From positions 1 to 44,429 of the forward strand of contig DYPH01000037.1 of the NCBI GenBank assembly GCA_020720045.1: a stretch of DNA of 44,429 bases. Direction: 5' to 3'. Shown in pieces: positions 34,301-42,630 of this stretch; position 1 is the first letter of the stretch, and each line of letters opens with the position of its first letter. The stretch comes from Sorangium cellulosum (lineage in GTDB: Bacteria; Myxococcota_A; Polyangia; Polyangiales; Polyangiaceae). Made by a program: the position numbers and the translations under genes. The notes under the pieces were generated by a model, which did not search any database, was not told the origin of the DNA, and saw only the letters and a list, made by a program, of their open reading frames with translations.

Positions 34301-37300
34301 TCAGAAACCGCTGCATAGACGCCACGCTCGGCAAGCGCGAACGCCGTTTCGTGGGCGCCCAGGCGCGAAGCGACCCCATGAGCGGCGGCAAGCGCGACAA
34401 GCGCCTCCGCCGGGTCGTCTTCGTCTTTCGAAAGGACGTCAAGCACCGCAAGGAGCTCCTTCGAGTCCCCTTCGCTTTCGAGGAGCGGCTGAAGAACGAG
34501 GGCCGCGGCGCGCGCCGCAACCGGGTCTTCGACGAGCAAAAGCAGCGCTTTACGAGTACCGGGGTGGTCCGGCGCGAGGGCCAGGGCGTCGCGGTAGGTT
34601 TCAACGGCGGCGATCGGCTCCTCGAGCTTCTCGGCCCGAAGCTCGCCGACCGTTCGGAGGATCTCGACGCGCGCGAGGACGTCGTCCTCGACCGCCAAGA
34701 GTTCTTCAAAAACCTCCACTTCCGCGGAAAAATCGCCAGCATCATGCTGGAGCCCGGCGAGTGGGACGAGCGCCTCTCGGCTCGGACCGAAGTCGTCGAC
34801 GATACGGCGGTAGGTCTCAATCGCCGCCCCCGGCAACGAGAGCGGCCCCCGCTGGAGGGCGGCCAGCGCGAAGAGCGACTCGCGACGAACGTCGGGCGTC
34901 GACGCGTGCTCCTCCCGAGCGACCAAGATTTCGGCGCGCCGGGCGGCGGGACCGAGGCTGGCGTAAAGGCGGTCGAGGGCGGCAAGGGCCCCTTCGTCCC
35001 CGTCGTCGGCGGCAAGTTGCTCCTCCCAGACGGTCACGGCCGCCTGCTGGTCCGAGAGCGTACCCTCCAAAAGTTCTGCCAATTCGGCACGTAGCGCGCG
35101 ACGGCGTTCGGGATCGAGTTCGAGCGGAACCGCCCGCGCAAGCGCCTCGCGCCGCTCGTCGTGCTTGCCGGCCGCCGCTGCCGAGCGCGCGAGAGCCAAG
35201 AAGGAAGGCAGCGCGTGGTCGGGATCCTCGGGGTCGGTCGCGACGACTTCGCGATGGGCCGCCTCCGCGCCAGCGTCGTCGCCAAGGCGCGCAAGCAGCG
35301 TCGCGAGCTCGGCAAGGAGCGCCACGCGGAGCCCCTTGTCGCTCACCGGCTCCGCAGCCCGCGCAAGGGTCTGCGCATACTCGCCAAGGCGATCGGTCTC
35401 CGCGGCAAGCGCGGCATATCCCTCACGAATTTCCGAATCGGCCGGCACGCGCGGTAGGAGCTTCGCGTAGACGGCAAGCGCCCCCAAACGGTCGCCGACG
35501 ACGTCTTTCTTCAGCTCCAGGAGCCGACGAAGCAGCGTCTCGGCCTCCTCCTCATCCTCGGTCTCGGTCTCGGCCTCGGTCTCGAGCCGCGCCTCAAGAA
35601 CGGCGATGAGCCGAGTTGCGTCTCCATTTGCAACGAAGCACGGCTCCAAAGCGGCGGCGGCTGCGCGCCGAAGGTCGGCGTTGGCAAGAAGCGCAAACAC
35701 CTCGTCGAGCACTTCCTGGTCGTCAGCGGCGTCTTCAAGAACGAGCGCGAGCAGCGGAAGGGCGCCGCGGGCATCCTTGAGAGCCCGGAGCCGCAACATA
35801 CCGAGTTTTCTCCGTAATTGGGGCACATCGTCGCCGATCGCTGCCGCGAGTCGCCGGTCGAGCACGGCAGCAAGGCGATCCCACTGCTCCATCCGCGTGT
35901 AGAGCTTTTCGAGGGCGATGAGCGACGGCTCATGGTTCGGTGCACCGACGAGTGCCTTCTCGTGAAGGGCGATCGCGCGCTCGGGGTCCTCGGCGATCTC
36001 TTCAGCGACAAGTGCCGCATCCGAGTAGCGCTCAATGCGAATATCCGGGTCTGCAGCACTCTCCGCAGCACGCTCAAAGAGCGCGAGAAGGACGTTCCAC
36101 TCGCCTAGCGCCGAGAGAATTTGCCGGAGGCGCTCAAAGACGCGATCGTTGTCCGGTGCCTTCGCGAACACACGCTCAAGGTAGGGGCGCGCCGCCTCGA
36201 CATCGCCGAAGTGCTCTTCGTGAATCGCCGCAAGTCGGTCGGCCAATTCGCTATCGACCGCCTCCGGGACCGTGCTCGGTCCCGACTTCGGGACGACGGC
36301 AGAGAGCGCCTCTACGAGCGCCGGAAGTGCCCGATGACTTTGCGCATACGCCTGAAACGAATCCCAGCCGCTCAGGTCGCTCGGCTGCTCCGCGCAGGCG
36401 CGCGACCAGGCGTCGAGGGCGCCGTCTACGTCATTGAGCCCTTCGCGGACTTCGGCAAGAGTCCGCATGTAACGCGCACGATCATCGCGAGAGGCGGCCG
36501 TCGCGATAATCACATCGAGGACTGCCGCGCGCTTCTCGGGATTTCCGTTTGCCGCATGGACCTCTTCCAGGATGAGCGCCGCACGTCCCCGCGTCTCCGG
36601 GACGACAAGAAGATCTTCAAGGACGGCGAGAGCATCGGCATCATCGGAGACGACTTCAAGGGCGCGCTTTGCGGCGGCTAGCGCCGACTGCGGCCGCCCA
36701 CCGGCGACAAACGTCTTTGCGATCGCGACCTCACGGGCCGCACGATCGGTCCCCTCGGCAGCGTCTCGGTCCTTCTCGAGCAGAGCGACTGCCGCGTCGA
36801 GATCCCCCTGCTCCTGAAGCAGCCGTGCGAGCGCGCGTGTCGCGCCGCCGTGGTTGGGAATGAGTTCGAGAATGCGGCGCTGGAGGTCGGCCGCGCGCCC
36901 AAGTTCCTCGAAAGAGCCCTCTTCCAGGGCAGCCCACTCGGTGAGGAGTTCGAGCTTTTCTTTGGTCTTCGCCGGTGCAAGGCGGCGCTCAAAGAGTGCT
37001 CGCACCCCTGCCCGGTCATCGAGGCCCCGCAGATGGCCGTCGAGCGCTTTGATCCACGCGGGCCGGTCGCCATCTTTCGCGGCGCCGTCGGCATCAAGGA
37101 GCGCCAGGTAGCCATCGGAGGCAGCCCGCCGCTGGCCGATCGCCTCGGCAAGCGCGACCTTTTTCAGCAGCAAATCATGGAGGTTCGCCGCATCGGCCAG
37201 CGCGATGCGCGCATCGATCGCTGGGATGATCGTCTCCTCGCGCCCCGCCGCGCGGGCGGCGCGCACGAAGCGATCAAAGGCAGCATCTCCGCCGGCTCGC

Positions 37301-39858
37301 TCAAGAAGGCGCGAGGCAGCATCAAAGGCGGCAACCGGATCGGTAACCCCGACCGTCTCTTCCGCGCGACGTTCGCCGAGCAGCACGTCGACAAGCGTCG
37401 ACAAACGGGGAAGAAGGAGCGCATCGACAGCGGCTGCATCGCCGCCATCGGCGTGAGCTTTCGCGGAAGCCCCTTCAAGAAGCGCAATAAACCCGGGAAG
37501 CTTCGACCAGCGCCCATCGCGATCCGCCTGCGAAAACGCGCGTGCCGCGACGTCGGCCGCGCCGGGATCGAGCATTAGAATCGTCTCGCGGGTGCGCCCG
37601 GCGAGGGCATCGTCGTGGAGGGCCTCGGTGGCGAGCGTCTCGACGCGCCGAAGCAAAGAAAGGCGATCGGCGACGTCGGCGGCGCGCTCGGAGGCGGCGA
37701 CGATCGCGTCGACGAGCGGTCCCCCCTCGCCGGCAGCGAGGAGAATCGCAGTCAGTCCGTCCCAATCGCCACGCGCAAGACGCGCTTCGCGAAGGACGCG
37801 AAGGGCTCGCGCATTTCGCGGCTCAAGCTCAAGCACACGGCCCCAGGCGACCTCGGCGGCATCGTTGCGCTCCAGCTTTTCCCCGAGCAAGAGCGCGATC
37901 CGCGTGAGCGCGGCGACGCGGTTGACGACCGGTGCGTCTGCCTCGCCGGCGCGTTCTTCGAGGAGTCCGAGGAGCAGCTCGTAATCCTTGTGCGTCTCCG
38001 CATGGCGCTCGAGCGCTTCGCGCGCTTGGGCGTGGCTCGGGTCCTCGGCGAGCAGGGCGCGGAAGGCGGAAATCGCCGCGGCACTGCGATCCAAGCGCTC
38101 CGAGGCGAGCTTGCCGCGCTCAAGCAAAATGGCGGCGCGCTCGGCGCCGGAGACGGTCTCAAGCTCGTCGCCGAGGAGATCGAAGAGCTCGGCGAACAGG
38201 CGCCGTTTTGTGTAGAGTTCACGCAATGCGCGGAGCGCGTCGGCGTCGGTCCGGTCGACGGCGCGAACCTTCTCCCAGGCCTCCAGGGCCGCCTGTGCGT
38301 TCTGGAATTGCTCGACCCACGTCCGCGCGATTCGTACGAGTTCGCGCTTCTTGGCGACAGGATCCGAAATCTTTTCAGCCACTTGCCCATCGAGAGCAAG
38401 GGCATCGCGCGGGCGCCCCATTGCGAGGAGCGTGTCGCGGAGCTCGGCGAGGAGCCCGTCCGTGTCCCCCTCAATTCGGTGGAGCTCCTGGAGGACGGCC
38501 ACTCGCGCCGTCTCGTTCTTTACGCGTTCACGGTACAATACACGCAAACGCTCGAGAAGCGGCGCGCGGCCGGTGGCATCCTCGGTGCGTTCCAAGACCC
38601 CCTTGAGGGCGTCGACGGCCTGTGGAAACGAGCCATTCGCCTCAAAGAGCGCGGCGAGCTCGAGGCGCGCTTCGCGGTCTTCCGGCTGCTTACGAAGGTG
38701 GGCGCGCAGCTCGTCGATCCGGGCGCGCCCTTCGCGATTTTCCCCCTTCACCGGCGGCGGCTGCGGCGTCTCGCCGGCCTCCGCGTAGAAGGCCATCACC
38801 GCCGGGTGGTTCCCCATGCGCGGCCGCAACTCACCGAAATATTTGGAAGCGGCCGTGCGGTCCTTTCGCATGCGGAAGTGGAGCATGCCGAGCTGCAAGA
38901 GGACGGCGTCCCGTTCGCTCGCCCCCGCACCAAGACGCACGAGCTGCCTCTCGTAGACGGCGGTGACGGCATCCCAATCTTCGCTTCGCGTGTAGAACGC
39001 AACCAACTCGCCGAGCGCTTCCCGATGGAGTGGGTCCCCTTCGTGGACCTTTTGCCAAAGCGGCAGCCGCGCATCTTCGGCGACGCCGCGACGCTTTCGT
39101 ACCGTCGCCAACCGCGCGATTCCAATCGCAAAAGCCGGCGACGGTTCGCCGTGCTCCAGGAGGCGGGCGAGCACCATATCTTCGTCGGCCGCGGCTCCGC
39201 GTCCCGCGTAGACGCAGGCGAGGGTGCGGGCGGCGCGAGCATCGCCGGGAAACTTCGCGAGCGCCTGCACAAGGAGCATCCGTGCCTCCTCCTCGACGGC
39301 CGCCGCGCGCCCCTCACCCCCTTCTCCGGAAGCAACGGCGGCGCGCCCATGCGCAAGGAGCACTTCCGCCGCGCGCGTGAGAAGCGACGCCGCGAGGGCC
39401 GGTGACGTCGCCCCGGCCGACTCCGCTTCGAAGCGAGCCGCAAGCTCTCGTGCTTTCGCCCGTTTTGCCTCGATCGCTTCAAGGGCCTCTTCGGCGGCGT
39501 CGTCGCCATCGGCGGCGAGCTCGTGCCAGACGGCCTCGGCGAGCCGCGCGTCGAAAAGCTCCTCTTCGGCGAGCTGAGCGAGACGCTTTCGCGCACCGCG
39601 CCGCCCGCCGGCGTCCGCATGGCAGCAGGCGACGAGCCCGAGAAGCCGCGCCGCCGCCTGATTTTCTCCGCGACCTTCATGCATCATACATGCATGTAGA
39701 ATGCGCGTATCCTCTCCCGGCCCGAGGGTGTCTCCGCGACCGCTGGTTCGCGCCCCCTCGAAACGAACTCCCCAACGCTCGGCAAGGGCGCTCCAGGCCG
39801 AAGCGTCTTCGGGATTTTCGAGGAGGGCGGCGAGCGACTGAGCGGCGGTGTCGGTCAT
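28333..39858 (-). CDS. Giant TPR-repeat protein, 3841 residues
   Basis: A single uninterrupted frame of 11.5 kb. The protein is almost wholly alpha-helical and made of TPR-like units grouped in super-repeats of about 100-120 residues: a 'wDDLvaLLerr' helix pair, then 'LlrrLaeLyeerL.d...A...y..vL...P.h..al.aLerly'. Clear examples are DYELLLGLLEERAGEAD, RYSDAALVAEEIAEDPERAI, and the final LGEILRRQGDAAKAKEMFQKAL. There is no signal peptide, so it is probably a cytoplasmic scaffold. The last 110 residues form a classic TPR pair. Several segments break the pattern: residues 40-65 (the insert at 39665-39741), about 362-379 (PQPPPVKGENREGRA), about 2838-2853 (SLTLSPLEEGE) and about 3630-3648 (EPHVGGSLLPTAGP). 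It starts at an ATG and is coupled to the DUF374 gene by ATGA. The function is unknown. Confidence 0.9.
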   Translation of the reverse strand: MTDTAAQSLAALLENPEDASAWSALAERWGVRFEGARTSGRGDTLGPGEDTRILHACMMHEGRGENQAAARLLGLVACCHADAGGRRGARKRLAQLAEEELFDARLAEAVWHELAADGDDAAEEALEAIEAKRAKARELAARFEAESAGATSPALAASLLTRAAEVLLAHGRAAVASGEGGEGRAAAVEEEARMLLVQALAKFPGDARAARTLACVYAGRGAAADEDMVLARLLEHGEPSPAFAIGIARLATVRKRRGVAEDARLPLWQKVHEGDPLHREALGELVAFYTRSEDWDAVTAVYERQLVRLGAGASERDAVLLQLGMLHFRMRKDRTAASKYFGELRPRMGNHPAVMAFYAEAGETPQPPPVKGENREGRARIDELRAHLRKQPEDREARLELAALFEANGSFPQAVDALKGVLERTEDATGRAPLLERLRVLYRERVKNETARVAVLQELHRIEGDTDGLLAELRDTLLAMGRPRDALALDGQVAEKISDPVAKKRELVRIARTWVEQFQNAQAALEAWEKVRAVDRTDADALRALRELYTKRRLFAELFDLLGDELETVSGAERAAILLERGKLASERLDRSAAAISAFRALLAEDPSHAQAREALERHAETHKDYELLLGLLEERAGEADAPVVNRVAALTRIALLLGEKLERNDAAEVAWGRVLELEPRNARALRVLREARLARGDWDGLTAILLAAGEGGPLVDAIVAASERAADVADRLSLLRRVETLATEALHDDALAGRTRETILMLDPGAADVAARAFSQADRDGRWSKLPGFIALLEGASAKAHADGGDAAAVDALLLPRLSTLVDVLLGERRAEETVGVTDPVAAFDAASRLLERAGGDAAFDRFVRAARAAGREETIIPAIDARIALADAANLHDLLLKKVALAEAIGQRRAASDGYLALLDADGAAKDGDRPAWIKALDGHLRGLDDRAGVRALFERRLAPAKTKEKLELLTEWAALEEGSFEELGRAADLQRRILELIPNHGGATRALARLLQEQGDLDAAVALLEKDRDAAEGTDRAAREVAIAKTFVAGGRPQSALAAAKRALEVVSDDADALAVLEDLLVVPETRGRAALILEEVHAANGNPEKRAAVLDVIIATAASRDDRARYMRTLAEVREGLNDVDGALDAWSRACAEQPSDLSGWDSFQAYAQSHRALPALVEALSAVVPKSGPSTVPEAVDSELADRLAAIHEEHFGDVEAARPYLERVFAKAPDNDRVFERLRQILSALGEWNVLLALFERAAESAADPDIRIERYSDAALVAEEIAEDPERAIALHEKALVGAPNHEPSLIALEKLYTRMEQWDRLAAVLDRRLAAAIGDDVPQLRRKLGMLRLRALKDARGALPLLALVLEDAADDQEVLDEVFALLANADLRRAAAAALEPCFVANGDATRLIAVLEARLETEAETETEDEEEAETLLRRLLELKKDVVGDRLGALAVYAKLLPRVPADSEIREGYAALAAETDRLGEYAQTLARAAEPVSDKGLRVALLAELATLLARLGDDAGAEAAHREVVATDPEDPDHALPSFLALARSAAAAGKHDERREALARAVPLELDPERRRALRAELAELLEGTLSDQQAAVTVWEEQLAADDGDEGALAALDRLYASLGPAARRAEILVAREEHASTPDVRRESLFALAALQRGPLSLPGAAIETYRRIVDDFGPSREALVPLAGLQHDAGDFSAEVEVFEELLAVEDDVLARVEILRTVGELRAEKLEEPIAAVETYRDALALAPDHPGTRKALLLLVEDPVAARAAALVLQPLLESEGDSKELLAVLDVLSKDEDDPAEALVALAAAHGVASRLGAHETAFALAERGVYAAVSEESLPRWLERARESALALGTTMKEVATDGAVSREPGEGSVRVLRLFRDVLSELPDDTLRGELALEIGTRSAEELADTEAAREYLERALELRPADLAVLVPLEGVLAKLDAPGRLAEILEQRATAEYGEDARIAARLRLGALLEGALREPGRAIETFEAVLAERYEAAAFEGLERLLAAEERWGDLVTLLRGRTDTVDDAAEKAARGTAVAAVLADKTGDVDEAFDVLQAALAVTPTVADDAEVAPPGSALALLFAWVDGNDRERALRAAEILEGALRDRRRWDSVVRVLERRLVLATEGGEDLAVRRELLANTAQIHEFERHDLGAAFAAHAAALALDAAAERPLEELERLAERAGEASDGRRGTPLDLAELLEKILAERAEEDDVTVRLALRAATLFELASGVENQSRALALNLRAHRGAPDGDVAFRAVDRLLFALGRHEERIAHQRDKLGRLAEDASAERVEILHLIAVIEAKDLPSDAREGLAVATWRTILQIAPADEAAARALIDAYTATGDVDALAALHAHIAIHGESLERRSQAHADRAAVLAGAGRVDDAIDALAAALDKDASPALCEDVSARLEAFVAAAETTEISPESPAARALEVLDAGYEARGMYTDLVRVFDARLVRVTPLDRDLATSLRRRKARAQEEQLHDASAALATLADAFAREPGDFEIRTLFEEKATTLAAWDVLADTYDAALLRAEGEDRRSLLVAAARVHDERRDDPRKALSAWSAVIEADAEDAQALEEAERLSTLLADWAVHVSVLEKLLKLAGNDDDRRSLALRIGEAKRDMLADPPGAAAAYEMALELDPSSTYLQDACIELWESLGEGQKLLTVLPRRISAIEADDDGEYAKTLRRDLSRLNAKLQLSENEDPTAAAAILEGLVEAGGDDAETLEELANCYFALQKYEDVERITLKRIEKLGTADARPARLSLAALRADMLGKPRDAFDGYRDLLNDGAFDAAVADKLVALAEKNGSLAEAAVSLTLSPLEEGENYALFFRVAKLAERAFGTDDVGQDSHADLALRVAAVHERAGDAEAAFDATMAALGRRSAIASVRELAKGRAGAAGGDALERLADRWLGLATDEMAFEAGPIGTETRALLRHLEGEIARDSLNAAERALVAFRAAADLHADGFGSLAALEALHASRSEFAAAAAVAAERAKPEDLDVDMRAEHLFRAFAHEQNVSAEGAFGRLESVLAVRATYMPALAALEAFAANDGGDGKTLAARAFAKADRLFADAEDVTRRVALHEARLARSLAADEGGVLAALALADVLAEARKDPGAALDVLLARVSAEGALARSGSEVRERILELAVAAERVGATIDLLGAAALAAADGDDRREEALALARLVRDRFDDRRRAIAFFEAAGGLGIADDGVLSEQEALFEALAEPAALVATLRARAKLAPEPEALFVRALAVAATLGDDADLVTEAIAREALERLTDAPFALDALAGVLERKRDFAALVTVIERRAGVAAEDEKEALLLRAASTALRDVGSSDDAVRLFERAFKELASADAADALLGLYAARNAHRERADLLLVLAGAAHDEARRERLLEAVVTLETLGDSTVEERRALLAQILEDDANHARAEERLDALLVAHAETAAQVSFWEKRAQHHASVGEAGRSAAIAFARRAAAASEETLADTARALASLVIVESCGGADVALLAKMAHLAETTGDRATALRALDALAAEASGTEKSVLCIRLARLYTAAGDVDAAQRSWEAALAADPEATEPPKALRAIYTQQGDRGRLAPLLEAIARLRLRNEPAAGEPHVGGSLLPTAGPAVEVVALFREAATAYGEDHESAARVLEAALAIVPESRDILAELADVELRRGRPEAAATALEKIIASYNGRRSKELAVVHQKLAEAFEAKGDPAGALVQYDASFRIEPGNIRVLRRIGELALDAGDLERAQRSFRALLLQKLDGSTAITKAEVFYFLGEILRRQGDAAKAKEMFQKALQADPAHEPTKAALASLA
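39665..39741. repeat. In-frame insert bounded by an 11-bp direct repeat
   Basis: TCTCCGCGACC occurs at 39665-39675 and 39731-39741, exactly 66 bp apart (22 codons). The material between is locally AT-rich and contains ATGCATCATACATGCATG, partly self-complementary and unlike the surrounding gene. In the giant TPR protein it gives residues around 40-65 (GDTLGPGEDTRILHACMMHE), interrupting a helical region. This is consistent with an inserted element and its target duplication, or with a small tandem expansion. Confidence 0.6.
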
Positions 39859-40048
39859 TGCGAGAATTCTCCGGACCCTCCACGAGGGTCACGAAACAAG
39901 GTTCACAGCGCTACGGCGGCGGACCGCGCGCAGGGCTTGACGGCGGCAGAAAAGCCACCGCCTGCACACAGAGCGAAGGGGCGCAATGCTACGTGGCCAA
40001 GGGGCGGTTTTTCAATGGTCGCGGCGCCTTTTCGAGGGGGCGAGCCTG

Positions 40049-40888
40049 ATGCACAAGAATCCGGCGAATGGCGGCGATTTCCGCACGGACGAGGACCGAA
40101 GCGCGATGGCATCTATCTCTGCGCGGTCGCCGCGGTATTCTCCGCGCTCTATGCCCCCTTTCCGACGGCCCGCCTCCGATGCCCGCCTCCTGCCGACCCT
40201 CCGGGCGATCGCAGAAACCGCGCGCATCAGCGTTCCGACGGTCTTCGACGCCTTCGCCGGGACCCTCGACCGCGACGTCGCCGACGGGCGCCTCTCCCAC
40301 TGGGCGTCACAGCTCATCCGCGCAGCGGCGACCAACATCGTCATTCGTGGCCGTGAGCACCGAGCCCCCAACGGCGCCTATGTGATCATGAGCAATCATC
40401 AGTCGAACTTCGACGTGCCAGTCCTCTACGAAGCGCTCGGACCGAAGATGCGAATGGTCGCAAAGGCTGAACTTTTCACGATTCCGATCTTTGGAAAGGC
40501 GATGCTCGCCGCCGGCTTTGTCGGCGTCGACCGTGCCCAGCGGTCGGAGGCCGTAAAGAGCCTCGAAGCGGCCAGAGCGCTACTTTCCGAAGGGCGCTCG
40601 CTCTTCATCGCCCCGGAAGGGACGCGGAGCCGCGATGGAACCCTCGGCCCCTTCAAAAAAGGCGGATTCCACCTTGCAGCGAGTGCAGCTCTCCCGATTT
40701 TGCCGGTCACGATCGACGGAACGCGGGAAATTCTTCCGCGCGGTGCCTTACGTACCGTTCGTGGAAAGTCGGTCGTAGTGACGATTCATCCGCCCATCGC
40801 GCCATCGGCCCCCGGCGACAAGTCGGCCCTTCTCGCAACAATCTCCGCCGTTCGTGCGGCAATTCAAAGTGCACTTCCGGCTCGGTAG
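40049..40888 (+). CDS. 1-acyl-sn-glycerol-3-phosphate acyltransferase (PlsC-like)
   Basis: An acyltransferase of the PlsC family. The NHQSNFD motif (about 116-122) is the catalytic NHX4D box and EGTRSRDG (about 190-197) is the acceptor-binding motif; the block FTIPIFGKAMLAAGFVGVDR between them is typical. It acylates lysophosphatidate or a related acceptor at the inner membrane. I chose ATG 40049, which has GAGGGGG upstream; MPPFRRPAS at 40151 matches the usual start of the family just as well and could be the true start. It is followed after 23 bp by the diacylglycerol-kinase-like gene, giving an obvious glycerolipid operon. Divergent from the giant TPR gene, with 190 bp between them. Confidence 0.88.
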   Translation: MHKNPANGGDFRTDEDRSAMASISARSPRYSPRSMPPFRRPASDARLLPTLRAIAETARISVPTVFDAFAGTLDRDVADGRLSHWASQLIRAAATNIVIRGREHRAPNGAYVIMSNHQSNFDVPVLYEALGPKMRMVAKAELFTIPIFGKAMLAAGFVGVDRAQRSEAVKSLEAARALLSEGRSLFIAPEGTRSRDGTLGPFKKGGFHLAASAALPILPVTIDGTREILPRGALRTVRGKSVVVTIHPPIAPSAPGDKSALLATISAVRAAIQSALPAR

Positions 40889-40911
40889 GCACGCGTTTCA
40901 AAGGACATTGG

Positions 40912-41970
40912 ATGACCTTCGGTAGTCTCGTTCCGCCGCCGGCCCGCGCGGGTGAAAATATTGCTATCGTTGTGAATGCAAACGCGAAGCGGGGCGGCCG
41001 CCGCGTCGCTGCGCAGCTTTCACGTGCCCTCCCGGGCGCGGAAGTCCGATTGACGCGTCGAATTGAAGAGATCGAAGGGTGGCTGCGGACGCTCAGCGCA
41101 CCACGCGCCATCTTCTCAGCCGGCGGCGACGGTACGGCGATCGCGCTGTTGAACGCGATGCGACGCGTCTACGGAGACCACGGCCGCTTCCCGCCCGTCG
41201 GCGCCCTCCCGCTCGGAACCGGAAATGCCTGGGCCCACGCCACGGGCGCGCGCAAACTGCATCGTTGCGTACGGTCCCTTGCACGCTTTCATGGGCCCTT
41301 CCCGACGCGCCGTTACAGCCTCTTGGAATGCGATGGGACGCTCACGTTTTTTGCGGGCTCTGGCTGGGATGCTCAGGTTCTAAACGACTACAAAGAGCAG
41401 CTTGAGGCGTCGAAAGGCCCATTGAAGCGCGTCTCCAAGTCGGTCTACGGCTACGTCACCGCTATGATCACGCGGACGGCGCCAAAGAACCTTCTCTTTG
41501 GGCGCCCCCACGTTGTCGTCGAGAACTTGGGCGACGACGTCTACACCATCGATGCCGACCGAAACCTGGAGAAACTTGAAGGTATCGGCCGCGGCGCAAT
41601 CCTCTATGACGGCATGGCTTCCGTTGCGGGAGCGGCGACGTGCCCCGAGTTCGGCTATCGCTTTCGTGCGTTCCCCCACGCCGAGCGTATGCCGGGAATG
41701 ATGTCGGTGCGCGTCTACGATGCGTCGACGCTCGTTGGTCTCCATCAAATCCCAGAAGTGTGGCGTGGAGAACACCCACTACGCGGAATGCACGACTGGT
41801 TTGCAACCCACGTCCGGATGACCTTTTCCAGACCCTCGCCGCTCCAGATTGGTGGCGATGCGGTGGGTCTTCGTCAATCGGTAGAGTTCAAGATTTTCCC
41901 CGCCGCGATCGACTGCGTAGACTGGCGCGCGGTTGCCGCGGAAACCAGCGACGGCGCCGACGGGCGATGA
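40912..41970 (+). CDS. Diacylglycerol kinase family (DAGKc) lipid kinase
   Basis: A 352-residue protein with the DAGK catalytic domain: NIAIVVNANAKRGG (16-29), SAGGDGTAIALLNAM (69-83, the GGDGT motif that binds ATP), and LPLGTGNAWAHATGA (99-113). The C-terminal beta-sandwich is also present (for example FAGSGWDAQVLNDY, then GDAVG near 325). It phosphorylates a lipid alcohol such as diacylglycerol or a sphingoid base; which is unknown. Ribosome site AAAGGA precedes the ATG. It ends with TGA overlapping the ATG of the next gene (ATGA, 41967-41970). With PlsC it would supply phosphatidate or recycle diacylglycerol. Confidence 0.92.
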   Translation: MTFGSLVPPPARAGENIAIVVNANAKRGGRRVAAQLSRALPGAEVRLTRRIEEIEGWLRTLSAPRAIFSAGGDGTAIALLNAMRRVYGDHGRFPPVGALPLGTGNAWAHATGARKLHRCVRSLARFHGPFPTRRYSLLECDGTLTFFAGSGWDAQVLNDYKEQLEASKGPLKRVSKSVYGYVTAMITRTAPKNLLFGRPHVVVENLGDDVYTIDADRNLEKLEGIGRGAILYDGMASVAGAATCPEFGYRFRAFPHAERMPGMMSVRVYDASTLVGLHQIPEVWRGEHPLRGMHDWFATHVRMTFSRPSPLQIGGDAVGLRQSVEFKIFPAAIDCVDWRAVAAETSDGADGR

Positions 41971-42581
41971 CCACTGATCGGGAGACGCCAAGCGCGCCAC
42001 CACTTGCCAATTTTCGAAACGTTTCCGGACTTTTAAGACCATCCGAGCTTGCACGGCACCTTAGCGTCCACCCGAAGACGGTGACCGAGTGGATCCGGAG
42101 CGGGCGCCTCCTCGCAATCCGGACACCAGGAAATCAATTCCGGCTTTCGGCCGACGATGTACGAGCGTTTTGCGAACGGGAAGGGGTGCCGGTGCCGACC
42201 TTCGCCGCAGCCGCGTCGCGTTCGCTGCTTTACGTCGGCTCGACGGCTCCGCTTACGCTTCGCGGTGCGCGTTACCGGGACGTCTCGCTCACAGCGGTCC
42301 CCTCTCTCTTCCACGCGCTGTACGCGTGCCTTCGCGAGCCACCGTTCGCGCTTTTGATCGAAGGTTTGCCTCGCGATCTTCGGGACTTCGCCGATGCTCT
42401 CCGGACGGCATTCGCGACGCCGGTCGGCGGGCGCACCGATCGAGCTCCACCCATTTATCTGTATGATACACCTGCGCGACGGCGTGGGGTACTCCCCCTT
42501 GGCGTAGCCGGCGTTTTCGCCCCCGAGGAGCGCGACGAACTCGGGAAAACCGTCCGGAGTCAGCTCCGAAGCGGCCGATAG
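41967..42581 (+). CDS. Excisionase/MerR-type HTH protein with a pseudo-receiver-like C-terminal domain
   Basis: A 204-residue protein. Residues 21-70 (LRPSELARHLSVHPKTVTEWIRSGRL then IRTPGNQFRLSADDVRAF) are a winged HTH of the excisionase/MerR type, as in DNA-binding regulators. Residues 85-204 look like an alternating alpha/beta domain: LLYVGST strand, VPSLFHALYACLREP helix, FALLIEGLP strand, LRDFADALRTAF helix, PPIYLYDT strand, AGVFAPEERDEL helix. That order resembles a response-regulator receiver, though no typical phospho-acceptor Asp cluster is apparent, so it may be a pseudo-receiver. Its ATG overlaps the kinase stop. Perhaps a local regulator of the lipid genes; this is speculation. 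Confidence 0.6.
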   Translation: MTTDRETPSAPPLANFRNVSGLLRPSELARHLSVHPKTVTEWIRSGRLLAIRTPGNQFRLSADDVRAFCEREGVPVPTFAAAASRSLLYVGSTAPLTLRGARYRDVSLTAVPSLFHALYACLREPPFALLIEGLPRDLRDFADALRTAFATPVGGRTDRAPPIYLYDTPARRRGVLPLGVAGVFAPEERDELGKTVRSQLRSGR

Positions 42582-42630
42582 TTCCGCGTGACTCTGCCCA
42601 TTCGCTCCGTTTCGAGCTAGACCAAACGCA

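Noticed and set aside
32008-35609. Very long plus-strand open frames opposite the giant TPR gene (up to 701 codons)
   Set aside because: They are Arg/Gly/Pro-rich, have no family likeness, and exist because codon bias in a high-GC gene suppresses stops on the other strand.
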